Assembly: GCA_023511295.1 (NCBI GenBank)
Contig: JAIMBT010000025.1
Location: 1 to 54,698 of the forward strand
Length of the DNA stretch: 54,698 nt
Direction of reading: 5' to 3'
Origin: Alicyclobacillus sp.
GTDB lineage: Bacteria; Bacillota; Bacilli; Alicyclobacillales; Alicyclobacillaceae
Shown: positions 28,260 to 36,380 of the stretch, piece by piece
Layout of the letters: every line of letters starts with the position of its first letter
Numbering within the stretch: the stretch's first letter is position 1
Program-made: the position numbers and the translations under genes
Notes under the pieces: model-generated
What the model was told of the DNA's origin: nothing
Databases searched by the model: none
The model's input: only the letters and a program-made list of their open reading frames with translations

Positions 28260-28369
28260 CGGCCCGAAATGCGACGTTCCGGCGGACCGATGTACGTCAC
28301 GCCGGAACGCGCGTTATATACGGTGTGCGAAATCCGCGAGGCTGATACAGCGAGCGCGCGTACCCTGCC

Positions 28370-29578
28370 TCAGTACTCGATGTTCTGGAGGGCACGCCTG
28401 CCAGCGACAATGACGAGCAAACCGATGACCACGCCCGCCGTTCCAATGAAATACGGGAGGTGAGGACTGACGCCCATGCCCAGTTTGCCAGCCAGCCACG
28501 GCGCAATCGCGCTGCCGATAAAGCGGACGAAGCTGTAGGCTGCGGAGGCGACCGGCCGCTCCACCGGCGCGGCACCCATCACGGCTGTGGTGACCAAGGT
28601 GTTGTTCACGCCGAGGAACGCGCCACAGACAATCACCATGACAATCACCACCAGCTCGTACTGCGTAAACAGCCCCATCACGAGCAGGATGGCGGCGATA
28701 CAGCCGAGCACTGCGTACAGGGTGCGAAGGGTGCCAAATCGCTGCTGCAACTTCGGCGCCACGAACACCGAGCAGATGGCCAGGAGGACGCCCCAGCCGA
28801 AGAACACGTAGCCGAGTCCGTGGATCGAGAGCTTCGGCAACACGTACGGCGTCCACGCAAGCAGCGTGAAGAAGCCGAAGTTGTACAGCAACGCCATGAT
28901 ACCCATGAGCAACAGGCTCGGGTAGCGGAGGGCTTTAATCGGGTCTGCAATGGACGTCCGACGCGTCGGTTTGGGAACCCCGCGCAGCAGGAACACCACC
29001 GCGAAGAACGCAATCGTCATCAACCCAGCCACACCGTAGAACGGGCCGCGCCAGCTGATGGACCCAAGTGTCCCCCCGAGCAGCGGTCCGACGGAAATGC
29101 CAAGGCCCAATGCCGCCTCATACAGGATGACGGCGTTTGCCGTGCCGCCGCGGCCAACCGCCACAATCGCGGCCAACGACGTCGCGACGAAACACGCGTT
29201 GCCGAGGCCCCACCCTGCGCGAAATCCGACAATCTGCGCGATGGTCGAGGAATGGCCAGCGAGGAACGAGAACCCGATGATGAGGATGAGGCCTGTCAAG
29301 AGTGTCCCCTTTGCGCCAATGCGGCTGGACAGCATACCAGTGACCAGCATGGCCACCGCCATCACCGCGTTGTAACTGGTGAACAGCAGTTCGACCTGTG
29401 CTGGCGTCGCGTGCAACTCCTTCCCAATCGCCGGCAGGATGGGGTCGACGAGCCCCAAGCCCATAAACGCGATGATGCAAGCGAACGCCACTGCGTACAC
29501 CGCCATGGGCTGCTTCCAAAGGTCCGCTCCCATCGACGCGTGGCCGTGTTGCTGTGCAGCTGCTTCCGTCTGTGCCAA
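28370..29578 (-). CDS. MFS transporter, drug:H+ antiporter type
   Basis: A 402-residue, 12-helix major-facilitator protein. The start TTG 29578 follows AGAAGGACG; ATG 29533 is the alternative. The signature between helices 2 and 3 is LVTGMLSSRIGAKGTLLTGL, and helix 5 holds the proton-antiporter motif C-like ALGLGISVGPLLGGTLG, which marks it as a drug or metabolite exporter. It follows a MarR regulator on the same strand; an operator-like box at 29652-29664 between the two matches the box in the marR promoter. It therefore looks like an inducible multidrug efflux pump (inference). Confidence 0.92.
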   Translation of the reverse strand: MAQTEAAAQQHGHASMGADLWKQPMAVYAVAFACIIAFMGLGLVDPILPAIGKELHATPAQVELLFTSYNAVMAVAMLVTGMLSSRIGAKGTLLTGLILIIGFSFLAGHSSTIAQIVGFRAGWGLGNACFVATSLAAIVAVGRGGTANAVILYEAALGLGISVGPLLGGTLGSISWRGPFYGVAGLMTIAFFAVVFLLRGVPKPTRRTSIADPIKALRYPSLLLMGIMALLYNFGFFTLLAWTPYVLPKLSIHGLGYVFFGWGVLLAICSVFVAPKLQQRFGTLRTLYAVLGCIAAILLVMGLFTQYELVVIVMVIVCGAFLGVNNTLVTTAVMGAAPVERPVASAAYSFVRFIGSAIAPWLAGKLGMGVSPHLPYFIGTAGVVIGLLVIVAGRRALQNIEY

Positions 29579-29651
29579 ACGTCCTTCTCTCCCTTTTCTT
29601 GTAGTTTCCCCACCAGGCAATGCTGGAACCAGGCGTGGTCTCACCATTTAC

Positions 29652-29664
29652 TTGTATCATGCAA
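29652..29664 (-). promoter_or_regulatory. Second MarR-type operator, upstream of the MFS gene
   Basis: TTGTATCATGCAA differs at only two positions from TTGTATTATACAA in the marR promoter. It lies 74 bases upstream of the MFS start and could give separate control of the pump. Confidence 0.55.
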
Positions 29665-29726
29665 TTACATGGCGAACGCCGACTCGGCAGGCGTCCGCCC
29701 ACCGCAACCAGCGCTGCCCGCACCGG

Positions 29727-30227
29727 TCACAAGTCGAGCAGCGTCTGGTTCAGCCGAATCAACAGGGCTGCAAACCGCCGCACGTCCTCCTCCGGCCAGT
29801 CGGCGAAGACGTGGGAAAAGCGCTCAAACCGCTCCCGCTTCGCGCGCTCCAGTTCGGCGACGCCGCTCGCTGTCGGTCGAAATCGGCTCGCCCGGCCGTC
29901 GTGTGGGTCGGGAATCCGTTCAATGAGGCCTTTCGACTCCAGTGCGCTGGTCTGACGGCTGACCGTCGACACGTCGAGGCGGAATCGATCCGCCAACTCC
30001 TTCACCCCGACCAGCCCCTGTTCTTCCAGTTGCCGTAACAGAAGGTAACCGGACCGATCCAGCGTCCCGTACCGATGACTGACCAGCAGCGCCCGCCGCA
30101 GGAAGATAGCGAGCTGGTACTCAATGTCGGAGATGCTCGCATCGAGGCCCGGTATCGGGGCCTTTGTCAGGCCCTCTGTCCAATCGCGTTCGTCGACCGC
30201 ACACTCCTCCTCTCGCCGACTCGCCAC
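29727..30227 (-). CDS. MarR-family transcriptional regulator
   Basis: A 166-residue winged-helix repressor. Helix-turn-helix residues lie in VGVKELADRFRLDVSTVSRQ and the wing in GLIERIPDPHDGRASRFRPT, the DxRxxR-type wing motif of MarR proteins. The start is a GTG at 30227 with a poor binding site. A perfect palindrome covers the -10 box of its promoter and a near-copy precedes the MFS gene, so it most likely represses itself and the pump until a small phenolic or drug-like ligand is bound. The ligand is not known. Confidence 0.92.
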   Translation of the reverse strand: MASRREEECAVDERDWTEGLTKAPIPGLDASISDIEYQLAIFLRRALLVSHRYGTLDRSGYLLLRQLEEQGLVGVKELADRFRLDVSTVSRQTSALESKGLIERIPDPHDGRASRFRPTASGVAELERAKRERFERFSHVFADWPEEDVRRFAALLIRLNQTLLDL

Positions 30228-30296
30228 CCCACATGGAAAGCGGCCCAGTGACCAACCCTGGGCCGAGCCAGCATATCCCAGATTGTTTCGAGTTCC

Positions 30297-30331
30297 GTTG
30301 TATTATACAACTATCGCGCCCGATTCGGCAA
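30297..30331 (-). promoter_or_regulatory. marR promoter with overlapping operator palindrome
   Basis: On the minus strand TTGCCG (30326-30331), an 18-base spacer and TATAAT form a sigma-A promoter. The -10 lies inside the perfect 15-base palindrome GTTGTAT-A-ATACAAC (30297-30311), a classic MarR autoregulation site. Confidence 0.75.
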
Positions 30332-30421
30332 TCCTCCGCGGCCGAAATCGGGCGCATCTCAGGCATTTTGAAGGATGCGCGGACACCTACTGGTGAACGG
30401 CCGCCCGCACGCCAGCCCTCC

Positions 30422-31231
30422 TCACACCAGCGCGGCAAACCGCTCCTTCATCCGGGCCAGCACGGCGTCGTAGGGGGTATCCCAAATTTTTTGGTTGAAG
30501 ATCTCGACCTCCACGGGCCCGTCGTACCCGGCAGCCCAGACCGCTTCGCGAATCCGCGAGAACTCAATGCAGCCGTCGCCCATCATCCCGCGCGACATCA
30601 GCGCGTTCTCCACGGGGGCCAGCCAATCGTTCACGTGGAATCCGAGGATGTGCCCGGCCGCGCGCGCAATCTCTGGGTACAGCTGCGGGTCCCACCAGAC
30701 GTGGTAGGTGTCAATCACCACGCCGACTTGGTCCGACTGCAGCCGCGACACGATGTCGTTCGCCTGGCCGAGCGTGACGATGACGGATCGATCCGCTGCA
30801 AACACCGGGTGCAGCGGCTCGATGCCGAGGCGGACGCCGCGCTCTGCCGCGTACGGAATCAACTCCGCGATGCCCGCCTCGACCATCTTCCGCGCATCGT
30901 CCAACGAACAGTCCTCCGCCGGCCCGCACACCAGCACCAAGACGTCGGTCCCCAGCTCCGCCGCTTCGTCAATCGCGCGCCGGTTATCGTCTATCCGCTC
31001 GCGCCGCCGCACCTCGCTGCCAGCCGGGAACATGCCGCCGCGGCATAGTCCGGACACGCGCAGCCCGGCGTCGCGGACGGCTCGGGCGCTCTCTTGAAGG
31101 CCCGTATCCGCGACCTTGTGCCGCCACAGGCCAATCCACCCCAGCCCGGCGCGAGCGCATCCGTCGACCGCCTCCGGGACGCTCCAACCTTCCGTGGTGA
31201 TTTGGTTCAAACTCAAGTACCGCACATCCAT
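30422..31231 (-). CDS. Sugar phosphate isomerase/epimerase-like TIM barrel
   Basis: A 269-residue protein of the xylose-isomerase-like TIM-barrel family (AP endonuclease 2 fold). Conserved segments include LGWIGLWRHKVAD, VLVLVCGPAEDCSL, RLGIEPLHPVFAADRS with a metal-binding glutamate, VGVVIDTYHVWWDPQLYPE and ILGFHVNDWLAPVENAL. It closes an operon with a DUF993 protein and a Gfo/Idh/MocA dehydrogenase, with one base between this start and the DUF993 stop. Such trios convert rare sugars, polyols or inositol-like compounds by oxidation, epimerisation and cleavage. The exact substrate is unknown. Confidence 0.88.
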   Translation of the reverse strand: MDVRYLSLNQITTEGWSVPEAVDGCARAGLGWIGLWRHKVADTGLQESARAVRDAGLRVSGLCRGGMFPAGSEVRRRERIDDNRRAIDEAAELGTDVLVLVCGPAEDCSLDDARKMVEAGIAELIPYAAERGVRLGIEPLHPVFAADRSVIVTLGQANDIVSRLQSDQVGVVIDTYHVWWDPQLYPEIARAAGHILGFHVNDWLAPVENALMSRGMMGDGCIEFSRIREAVWAAGYDGPVEVEIFNQKIWDTPYDAVLARMKERFAALV

Positions 31232-31232
31232 C

Positions 31233-32393
31233 CTACGCCACCCCCGCCGTCTCGAGCAGTAGCCCCATCCGCCGTGCTGCCCGCTCGGGGTCTGTCAACA
31301 ACCCCGCCTGGTCTGCCAAACGAAACAGCTCACAGTAGTGAAGGACCGACCGCATGCTCTCCATCCCGCCGACCATTCGAAAGTGGTTTTGATGCCCGTT
31401 GAGCCAGGCCAGAAACACTACGCCAGCCTTGTAGAAGCGGGTTGGCGCCTGAAAGATGTGCCGACTGAGCGGTACGGTCGGAGCCAGCACCTGGTGAAAC
31501 GTCGCGAGGTCGCCGTGATCAAGCGCGCCCAGGGCCCGGGCCGCCGCCGGCGCAATCGCGTCGAAGATCCCGAGCAGCGCATGGCTGAATCCATGGTCGT
31601 CGCCTGCGATGAGGTGGGCGTAATGGAAGTCGTCCCCGGTGTACATCTTCACCCCGGCCGGGAGGCGGCGGCGCATCTCCACTTCCAGCGAGTCGTCGAG
31701 GAGCGAGATCTTGACCCCGTCCACCTTCGGCGCGTGACGGCGGATGACGTCGAGACAGACCTCCATCGCCGCCAACGCATCGGAATGGCCCCAGTAACCC
31801 GAGAGCGCGGGGTCGAACATATCGCCCAACCAGTGCAAGATGACGGGTTCCTGCACCTGGCTCAGGACGGCGTCGTAAACCCGGGCGTAGTCGTCCGGGG
31901 TCTGCGCAACTGCCGCCAAGGCGCGGCTCGCCATGAGGATGATCTGCCCCCCTGCAGCCTCAATCCACTCGCACTGCGCTTCGTAGGCCTGAACCACGTC
32001 GTGCAGTGTCAATCCCGGCCGTACGTCGAGCTGGTCCGTCCCGGCCCCGCAGGCAATCCCGCCCCCGCAAGCACGCGCCTCAGCGACGGAACGGCGAATC
32101 AGCTCCCGCGTCGTGGCGTAGTCGAGCCCCATGCCGCGCTGGGCTGTGTCCATCGCCTCCGCCACGCGCAGCCCGAGCTGCCACAGGTGGCGGCGAAACG
32201 CAAGGGTCGCGTCCCAGTCGAGCGCGCACGCGCTAGATGGGTCCACCGGCGCCAGGGGATCTGCCACCACGTGCGCCGCCGCAAACGCCACACGGCTCTG
32301 CGGCGGGGCCGAGGGCGTCACCGGGATGGGCGTTCCCGACATCCGATACGACTCCATCCGGCCGTTCACACCGGGCAATCGCAGTTGCATCAT
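31233..32393 (-). CDS. DUF993 / dihydrodipicolinate-synthase-like aldolase-fold protein
   Basis: A 386-residue protein starting with paired ATG codons behind AAGGAGGCGAC. The sequence fits DUF993: an N-terminal segment, then MGLDYATTRELIRRSVAEAR, GGGIACGAGTDQLD, VILHWLGDMFDPALSGYWGH, the lysine in KVDGVKISLLDD (where class I aldolases place their Schiff-base lysine) and MYTGDDFHYAHLIAGDDHGF. The family has no firm activity but is regularly found with sugar dehydrogenases and epimerases, as here. An aldol cleavage of a keto sugar acid is a reasonable guess. Confidence 0.82.
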   Translation of the reverse strand: MMQLRLPGVNGRMESYRMSGTPIPVTPSAPPQSRVAFAAAHVVADPLAPVDPSSACALDWDATLAFRRHLWQLGLRVAEAMDTAQRGMGLDYATTRELIRRSVAEARACGGGIACGAGTDQLDVRPGLTLHDVVQAYEAQCEWIEAAGGQIILMASRALAAVAQTPDDYARVYDAVLSQVQEPVILHWLGDMFDPALSGYWGHSDALAAMEVCLDVIRRHAPKVDGVKISLLDDSLEVEMRRRLPAGVKMYTGDDFHYAHLIAGDDHGFSHALLGIFDAIAPAAARALGALDHGDLATFHQVLAPTVPLSRHIFQAPTRFYKAGVVFLAWLNGHQNHFRMVGGMESMRSVLHYCELFRLADQAGLLTDPERAARRMGLLLETAGVA

Positions 32394-32406
32394 GTGTGTC
32401 GCCTCC

Positions 32407-33612
32407 TTACTGCACGGACGGGCTGCTGGGCCCGCCGGAGCGGCCAGCCGCCGCCTCGCGCGCAGCTTCGGATGTCAGCGGCGGAACGTCCACCCATCGG
32501 CGCTCTGCCCACGACTGCAATCCGAGTTCCGCCAATTGCACACCCTTCGCCCCCTCGTAGAGGTCGTACTGAAACGGCGTGCCCAGCACAACGTGTTTCA
32601 GAAACAACTCCCACTCGGCCTTGAAGCCGTTGTCCGGCTCCACAATCGTCGGCACCGGCGTCCAGTGCGCCCGGTAATCCGTCGGGTCCGGCACGTCCGG
32701 GTTCCACACCGCCTTCGGCATCTGGGCCCGGTGCTGAATCTTGCAGTTGCGCAATCCCGCCACGGCACTGCCCTCGGTGCCGTCGACCTGCAGTTCGAAC
32801 AGTTCGTCCCGGTTCGGCCGCACCACCCAGGAAGCGTTGATATGGGCGACAATGCCCCCCGCCAACTCGAACGTGCTGTACGCAGCGTCGTCCGCCGTGG
32901 CCGCGTAGGGCTGTCCCTGTTCGTCCCAGCGCTGCGGGATGTGCGTCTTGCCGTAGCAAGAGACCGCCCGGACCTCCCCGAACAGGTTGTCGAGGACGTA
33001 CCGCCAGTGGCAGAGCATGTCGACGATGATGCCCCCGCCGTCTTCCTTGCGGTAGTTCCACGACGGCCGCTGCGCCGGCTGCCAATCGCCCTCGTAGACC
33101 CAGTAGCCGAACTCGCCGCGTACGGATAAAATCCGCCCGAAGAACCCGATGTCAATCAACTTCTTCAACTTCAGCAACCCCGGCAGGAACAGCTTATCCT
33201 GCACCACGCCGTGTTTGACGCCTTTCGCGTCGGCGAGCCGCGCCAACTCGAGCGCTTCGGCGAGGTTGACCGCAGTCGGTTTTTCGCAGTAGATGTGCTT
33301 TCCTGCTTGAATCGCCGCCTTGACCCCGGCGGCGCGGGCGGACGTGGTGGCCGCGTCGAAGTAGATGGCGTTGTACGGGTCTGCGAGGGCCGCGGAGAGG
33401 TCTGTCGTGAACCGCGGCACGTCGTACCGCTCGGCCAACGCCCGCAGCTTCGATTCGTTTCGCCCGACGAGAATCGGATCTGGCATCAGCACATCGCCGT
33501 CTGGCAATGGGATACCCCCCTCATCTCGGATGGCGACGATGGAGCGTTCCAGGTGCTGATAGGTCCCCATTCGCCCGGTCACGCCGTTCATGATGATCCC
33601 AAGCTTTCGCAT
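32407..33612 (-). CDS. Gfo/Idh/MocA-family NAD(P)-dependent oxidoreductase
   Basis: A 401-residue dehydrogenase, first gene of the operon with the DUF993 and epimerase genes (13-base gap). The Rossmann part opens KLGIIMNGVTGRMGTYQHLE, slightly unusual because GVTGRMG replaces the common GxGxxG spacing. The family's cofactor-proximal lysine lies in GKHIYCEKPTAVNLAEALEL (EKPTA). GGIIVDMLCHWRYVLDNLF includes the conserved histidine of the substrate site. The ATG follows GGAGACTCGGTGGAAG. Expected role: oxidation of a hydroxyl on a sugar or polyol. Upstream it has the 17-bp motif shared with the MFS carrier gene. Confidence 0.92.
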   Translation of the reverse strand: MRKLGIIMNGVTGRMGTYQHLERSIVAIRDEGGIPLPDGDVLMPDPILVGRNESKLRALAERYDVPRFTTDLSAALADPYNAIYFDAATTSARAAGVKAAIQAGKHIYCEKPTAVNLAEALELARLADAKGVKHGVVQDKLFLPGLLKLKKLIDIGFFGRILSVRGEFGYWVYEGDWQPAQRPSWNYRKEDGGGIIVDMLCHWRYVLDNLFGEVRAVSCYGKTHIPQRWDEQGQPYAATADDAAYSTFELAGGIVAHINASWVVRPNRDELFELQVDGTEGSAVAGLRNCKIQHRAQMPKAVWNPDVPDPTDYRAHWTPVPTIVEPDNGFKAEWELFLKHVVLGTPFQYDLYEGAKGVQLAELGLQSWAERRWVDVPPLTSEAAREAAAGRSGGPSSPSVQ

Positions 33613-33698
33613 CTTCCACCGAGTCTCCTCTCGCGTTCCGTCTGATACGGCACCAAGATAACATCGGAGGGAAACAAGGTCTTGTCAGCGGAAGAAAA

Positions 33699-33715
33699 GA
33701 TTCGCAGTATCAGAA
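33699..33715 (-). promoter_or_regulatory. 17-bp shared upstream motif, copy 1 (dehydrogenase operon)
   Basis: Read leftward TTCTGATACTGCGAATC, 87 bases upstream of the dehydrogenase start. It matches the copy at 36194-36210 at 16 of 17 positions, and flanking A-rich bases match too. Likely the binding site of the AraC-type regulator encoded between them. Confidence 0.6.
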
Positions 33716-33820
33716 GCAAGCGTATTCAGGGAAGGAGCTTTGTGGTCCAGGCGAGGTATGGCGACGATGGCAGGCGGCCGACGCACCGGCTGCCGTACGG
33801 ACGGACGCCGCCAAATCGCG

Positions 33821-34627
33821 CTACACGGACTGCTTGCGAAACTGTTGTGGGGACGTGCCGACTTTTTTCTTGAACGCGCGGTAGAACGTCGACAGCGTCT
33901 CAAACCCGACCTCAAAGCAGATGGAGACGACCTCTTTCTCCGTCTCCGCCAGGAGTTCCTTGGCGCGCTTCACGCGGATGTCGGTGAGGTACTGCAGCGG
34001 GGTGACGAAGTAGTACTGCTTGAACACGTCGTTCATGTGCCGGGGCGTGACTTTCACCAGCGCAGCGAGGTCTTCTGCGGACAGCCGTTCGAAGTAGTGC
34101 GTCTCGATGTAGTGTTTCAGCCGGTACGCGCGGTGCGCGTTGGAGTCTGGAAAGTACGTGACGTCCCACGTGCGCGCCAGAATGAGGAGGGCGTGCAGCA
34201 GCTGACTGCGCATCGCGAGATCTGCATACCCGTCCGGCCGACTCTGCTCGTAGAGCAGGTTGCGCAGCGACTCCCGCAGCTCTCCTGCCCACATCGCGTC
34301 GACGACCTGGTACTTGGAGTGCTCCAACGACTTGGCGAACAGCCGTTCCGCCCCCGGCAAGCCGGCCAAAAAGGTCCCGAACGCGAGCACCAAGAGGGTC
34401 ATCTGCGAGTCCGCATAAACGGCGTGCTCGGAGCCCGGTGCAATCAACACCAACTGATCCGTCCCGACCGGATAGCGTTTCCCCTCCAGCAAGATGTGGC
34501 CTTTTCCGCTCAGGAAGTACAAGATCTGATACACCGAGTGGTGGTGCGGACGAACCTCCTCCCCCGGCGTGTGCTTGCTCTCGTAAATGGAAATCTGGCT
34601 CTCTGGCAAGACAATCTCCCGGTACAT
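33821..34627 (-). CDS. AraC-family transcriptional regulator with N-terminal cupin
   Basis: A 268-residue regulator; ATG 34627 follows GGTGGAGGCGACG. The N-terminal cupin (EEVRPHHHSVYQILYFLSGK, LEGKRYPVGTDQLVLIAPGS) senses the ligand. The C-terminal double helix-turn-helix has LSAEDLAALVKVTPRHMNDV and VVSICFEVGFETLSTFYRAF followed by KKKVGTSPQQFRK, the standard AraC signature. It lies between the catabolic operon and the MFS carrier gene, both preceded by the same 17-bp motif, so it probably activates both in response to the imported compound. Confidence 0.93.
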   Translation of the reverse strand: MYREIVLPESQISIYESKHTPGEEVRPHHHSVYQILYFLSGKGHILLEGKRYPVGTDQLVLIAPGSEHAVYADSQMTLLVLAFGTFLAGLPGAERLFAKSLEHSKYQVVDAMWAGELRESLRNLLYEQSRPDGYADLAMRSQLLHALLILARTWDVTYFPDSNAHRAYRLKHYIETHYFERLSAEDLAALVKVTPRHMNDVFKQYYFVTPLQYLTDIRVKRAKELLAETEKEVVSICFEVGFETLSTFYRAFKKKVGTSPQQFRKQSV

Positions 34628-34730
34628 CGTCGCCTCCACCGTTCCGCCGCAATCACCCTCTCATCATGCGTTGAAAGCGGTGGGTGTGTCAAACTGGGTC
34701 GACCACTCGCAGAGGCAAGTGGCAACGGCA

Positions 34731-34761
34731 AACTCGGGCACCCGTGGTGAGTGCCCGAGTT
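34731..34761 (-). terminator. Strong hairpin terminator after the MFS carrier gene
   Basis: A perfect 11-bp stem AACTCGGGCAC/GTGCCCGAGTT with a 9-base loop, 64 bases beyond the carrier stop. On the minus strand the stem is followed by TTTGCC, a short T-run. Confidence 0.65.
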
Positions 34762-34824
34762 ACTTGTCACCCTATCCCGTCTCCACACCGGCCATCCGCT
34801 GGTCCGACGCGTCTCCAGCTCCCG

Positions 34825-36069
34825 CTACGAGATGTGCGGCTGCGCGTTCTGCGCAGGCCCGCCGGACGAACCGGACGCATGGTCTCGAGCGTGCTGCAGG
34901 TGACCGGCGAAGAACAGAGCCGCGATGCTGATGAGTTGCAGCAGCGCTGCGTACACCCACACGGTCGACATCGGCAGGTTGTTTTGTAGGAACCCCGCAA
35001 TGGCCGGTGTGATGGCCCCAGCGAGCATGCCGACGTTCATCACGAAGCCAATCGCAGAACCGGCAATCCCCGCCGGGACCACCTGCGAGGTCAGCGTCAG
35101 AATCACCGGCGTGATGGGGTACCCGAAGAATCCGAGCAGCAACACCACGACCACCAGCAGCCAGGTCGGGATTCCGAGCACCATCAGCGCCATCAGGACG
35201 GCGGTGAGCACCGTGATCCAAATCAGCACCAATTTCCGGCGCTGGATGCTCCCGCGGTCGCAGAACCGGCCGATGAGAATCCCTCCGAGTGCGCCGGAGA
35301 GGCCCATCAAACTTGCGATGGTCCCGCCCTCTCCGAGGGGCATGTGCTTGGTGGTCATCATGAACGTCGGGGCCCAGAGCAACACAATCCACCAACCGGA
35401 CATCAACAACAGGTAGAAGATGCCGAAGGCGACGACCGACGGATGGCGAAACATCACGCGCAGCGGCACCTTCTCCGCCAACTGCACTTTCTGGGAAGCC
35501 CCGTCTGCACCGCGGTGACGAACGAGGAGCCCGTACAACAGGGCGACAATCAGACCTAACACCAACGCCACGAGGAAAACGGGCCGCCAACCGTAGTGCG
35601 GACCAATCAGCGCGCCGAGCCAGGTGCCGAGGAAGCCGCCAATCGGGTAACCCGCCCAGTAGATGGACATGACAGTCGTCCGCTGTTCTTCCGTCGAAAC
35701 CAACGTGATCTCCTGCGACGCCGCCGGCCAGAACAACCCTTCGCCGAGGCCCGTCACAATCCGGTAGACCAACATCACCCCGAAACCGGTTGCAAGACCC
35801 GTCGCACCAGTGGCCAGCGAGAAGATGGAGAGCCCCCAGATGAGTACCGTCTTTCCGGTGAACTTGTCGGACAAGATACCGCCGACGAACAACAGTACAA
35901 CGAAACCGTAGAAGAATGAACTCATCAAGATGCCGGATTGCCCTTTGGACATGCCAAACTGCTTCGCAATCAGACCGACCGACGAGGACATCACCATGCG
36001 GTCCACCGAGTACATCATGTAACCGAGCCCGCATAGGATGGTCACCAGAATCAACTTGCGACGGTCCAT
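34825..36069 (-). CDS. MFS transporter (sugar or organic acid carrier)
   Basis: A 414-residue, 12-helix carrier; ATG 36069 follows GGAGGGGGCTTG. The opening MDRRKLILVTILCGLGYMMY and YSVDRMVMSSSVGLIAKQFG have the aspartate-arginine pair typical of the anion:cation symporter branch. The loop 2-3 signature is FVGGILSDKFTGKTVLIWGL and helix 4 has RIVTGLGEGLFWPAAS. This branch imports sugar acids, phthalate, oxalate and similar anions. The shared upstream motif ties it to the dehydrogenase/DUF993/epimerase operon as the likely importer of its substrate. It ends in a histidine-containing polar tail. Confidence 0.92.
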   Translation of the reverse strand: MDRRKLILVTILCGLGYMMYSVDRMVMSSSVGLIAKQFGMSKGQSGILMSSFFYGFVVLLFVGGILSDKFTGKTVLIWGLSIFSLATGATGLATGFGVMLVYRIVTGLGEGLFWPAASQEITLVSTEEQRTTVMSIYWAGYPIGGFLGTWLGALIGPHYGWRPVFLVALVLGLIVALLYGLLVRHRGADGASQKVQLAEKVPLRVMFRHPSVVAFGIFYLLLMSGWWIVLLWAPTFMMTTKHMPLGEGGTIASLMGLSGALGGILIGRFCDRGSIQRRKLVLIWITVLTAVLMALMVLGIPTWLLVVVVLLLGFFGYPITPVILTLTSQVVPAGIAGSAIGFVMNVGMLAGAITPAIAGFLQNNLPMSTVWVYAALLQLISIAALFFAGHLQHARDHASGSSGGPAQNAQPHIS

Positions 36070-36193
36070 CAAGCCCCCTCCTCACGCTTTGCGCTTTCAC
36101 CCAGCGGCGCCTGCCTTCGAAAGCCTTTACATACGAGACTTCGCTCACACGATAGGGTTCCGATGGACCCGTCGTCTTGCGAGGAACAGAAAT

Positions 36194-36210
36194 GATTCGC
36201 AATATCAGAA
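36194..36210 (-). promoter_or_regulatory. 17-bp shared upstream motif, copy 2 (MFS carrier)
   Basis: Read leftward TTCTGATATTGCGAATC, 125 bases upstream of the MFS start; identical to the copy at 33699-33715 except for one base. Confidence 0.6.
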
Positions 36211-36238
36211 ATCGCATCTGCGCGACAGATACGTGGGG

Positions 36239-36304
36239 CGTGTGTTCAGCCGACCCACGGGAAGCCGCGGCGTGTGTTCGGCCGACCCACGTGGGAAGCC
36301 GCGA
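36239..36304. repeat. Tandem duplication of a 32-34-bp unit
   Basis: CGTGTGTTCRGCCGACCCAC followed by G, two optional bases and GGAAGCCGCG occurs at 36239-36270 and again directly at 36271-36304. The second copy has two extra bases. Confidence 0.8.
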
Positions 36305-36313
36305 CCTGTGCTC

Positions 36314-36370
36314 GAGTGGGATTTTAAGACGTGGAAGAGGGCATGCGCGTCCGCACATGCCCTCCCACTC
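36314..36370 (-). terminator. Hairpin after the 3-hydroxybutyrate dehydrogenase gene
   Basis: On the minus strand GAGGGCATG, a 10-base loop and CATGCCCTC form a 9-bp stem (36337-36364) followed by TTCC; an outer GAGTGGG/CCCACTC pairing can extend or compete with it. It begins 17 bases beyond the dehydrogenase stop. Confidence 0.6.
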
Positions 36371-36380
36371 GGACAGTGGC

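Larger units (their letters stand above)
36070..36380. other. Intergenic region with operator copy, short duplication and terminator
   Basis: This 311-base gap holds, from left to right, the MFS promoter area, the 17-bp motif (36194-36210), a tandem duplication (36239-36304) and a hairpin (36314-36370). No gene is convincing here. Confidence 0.6.
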
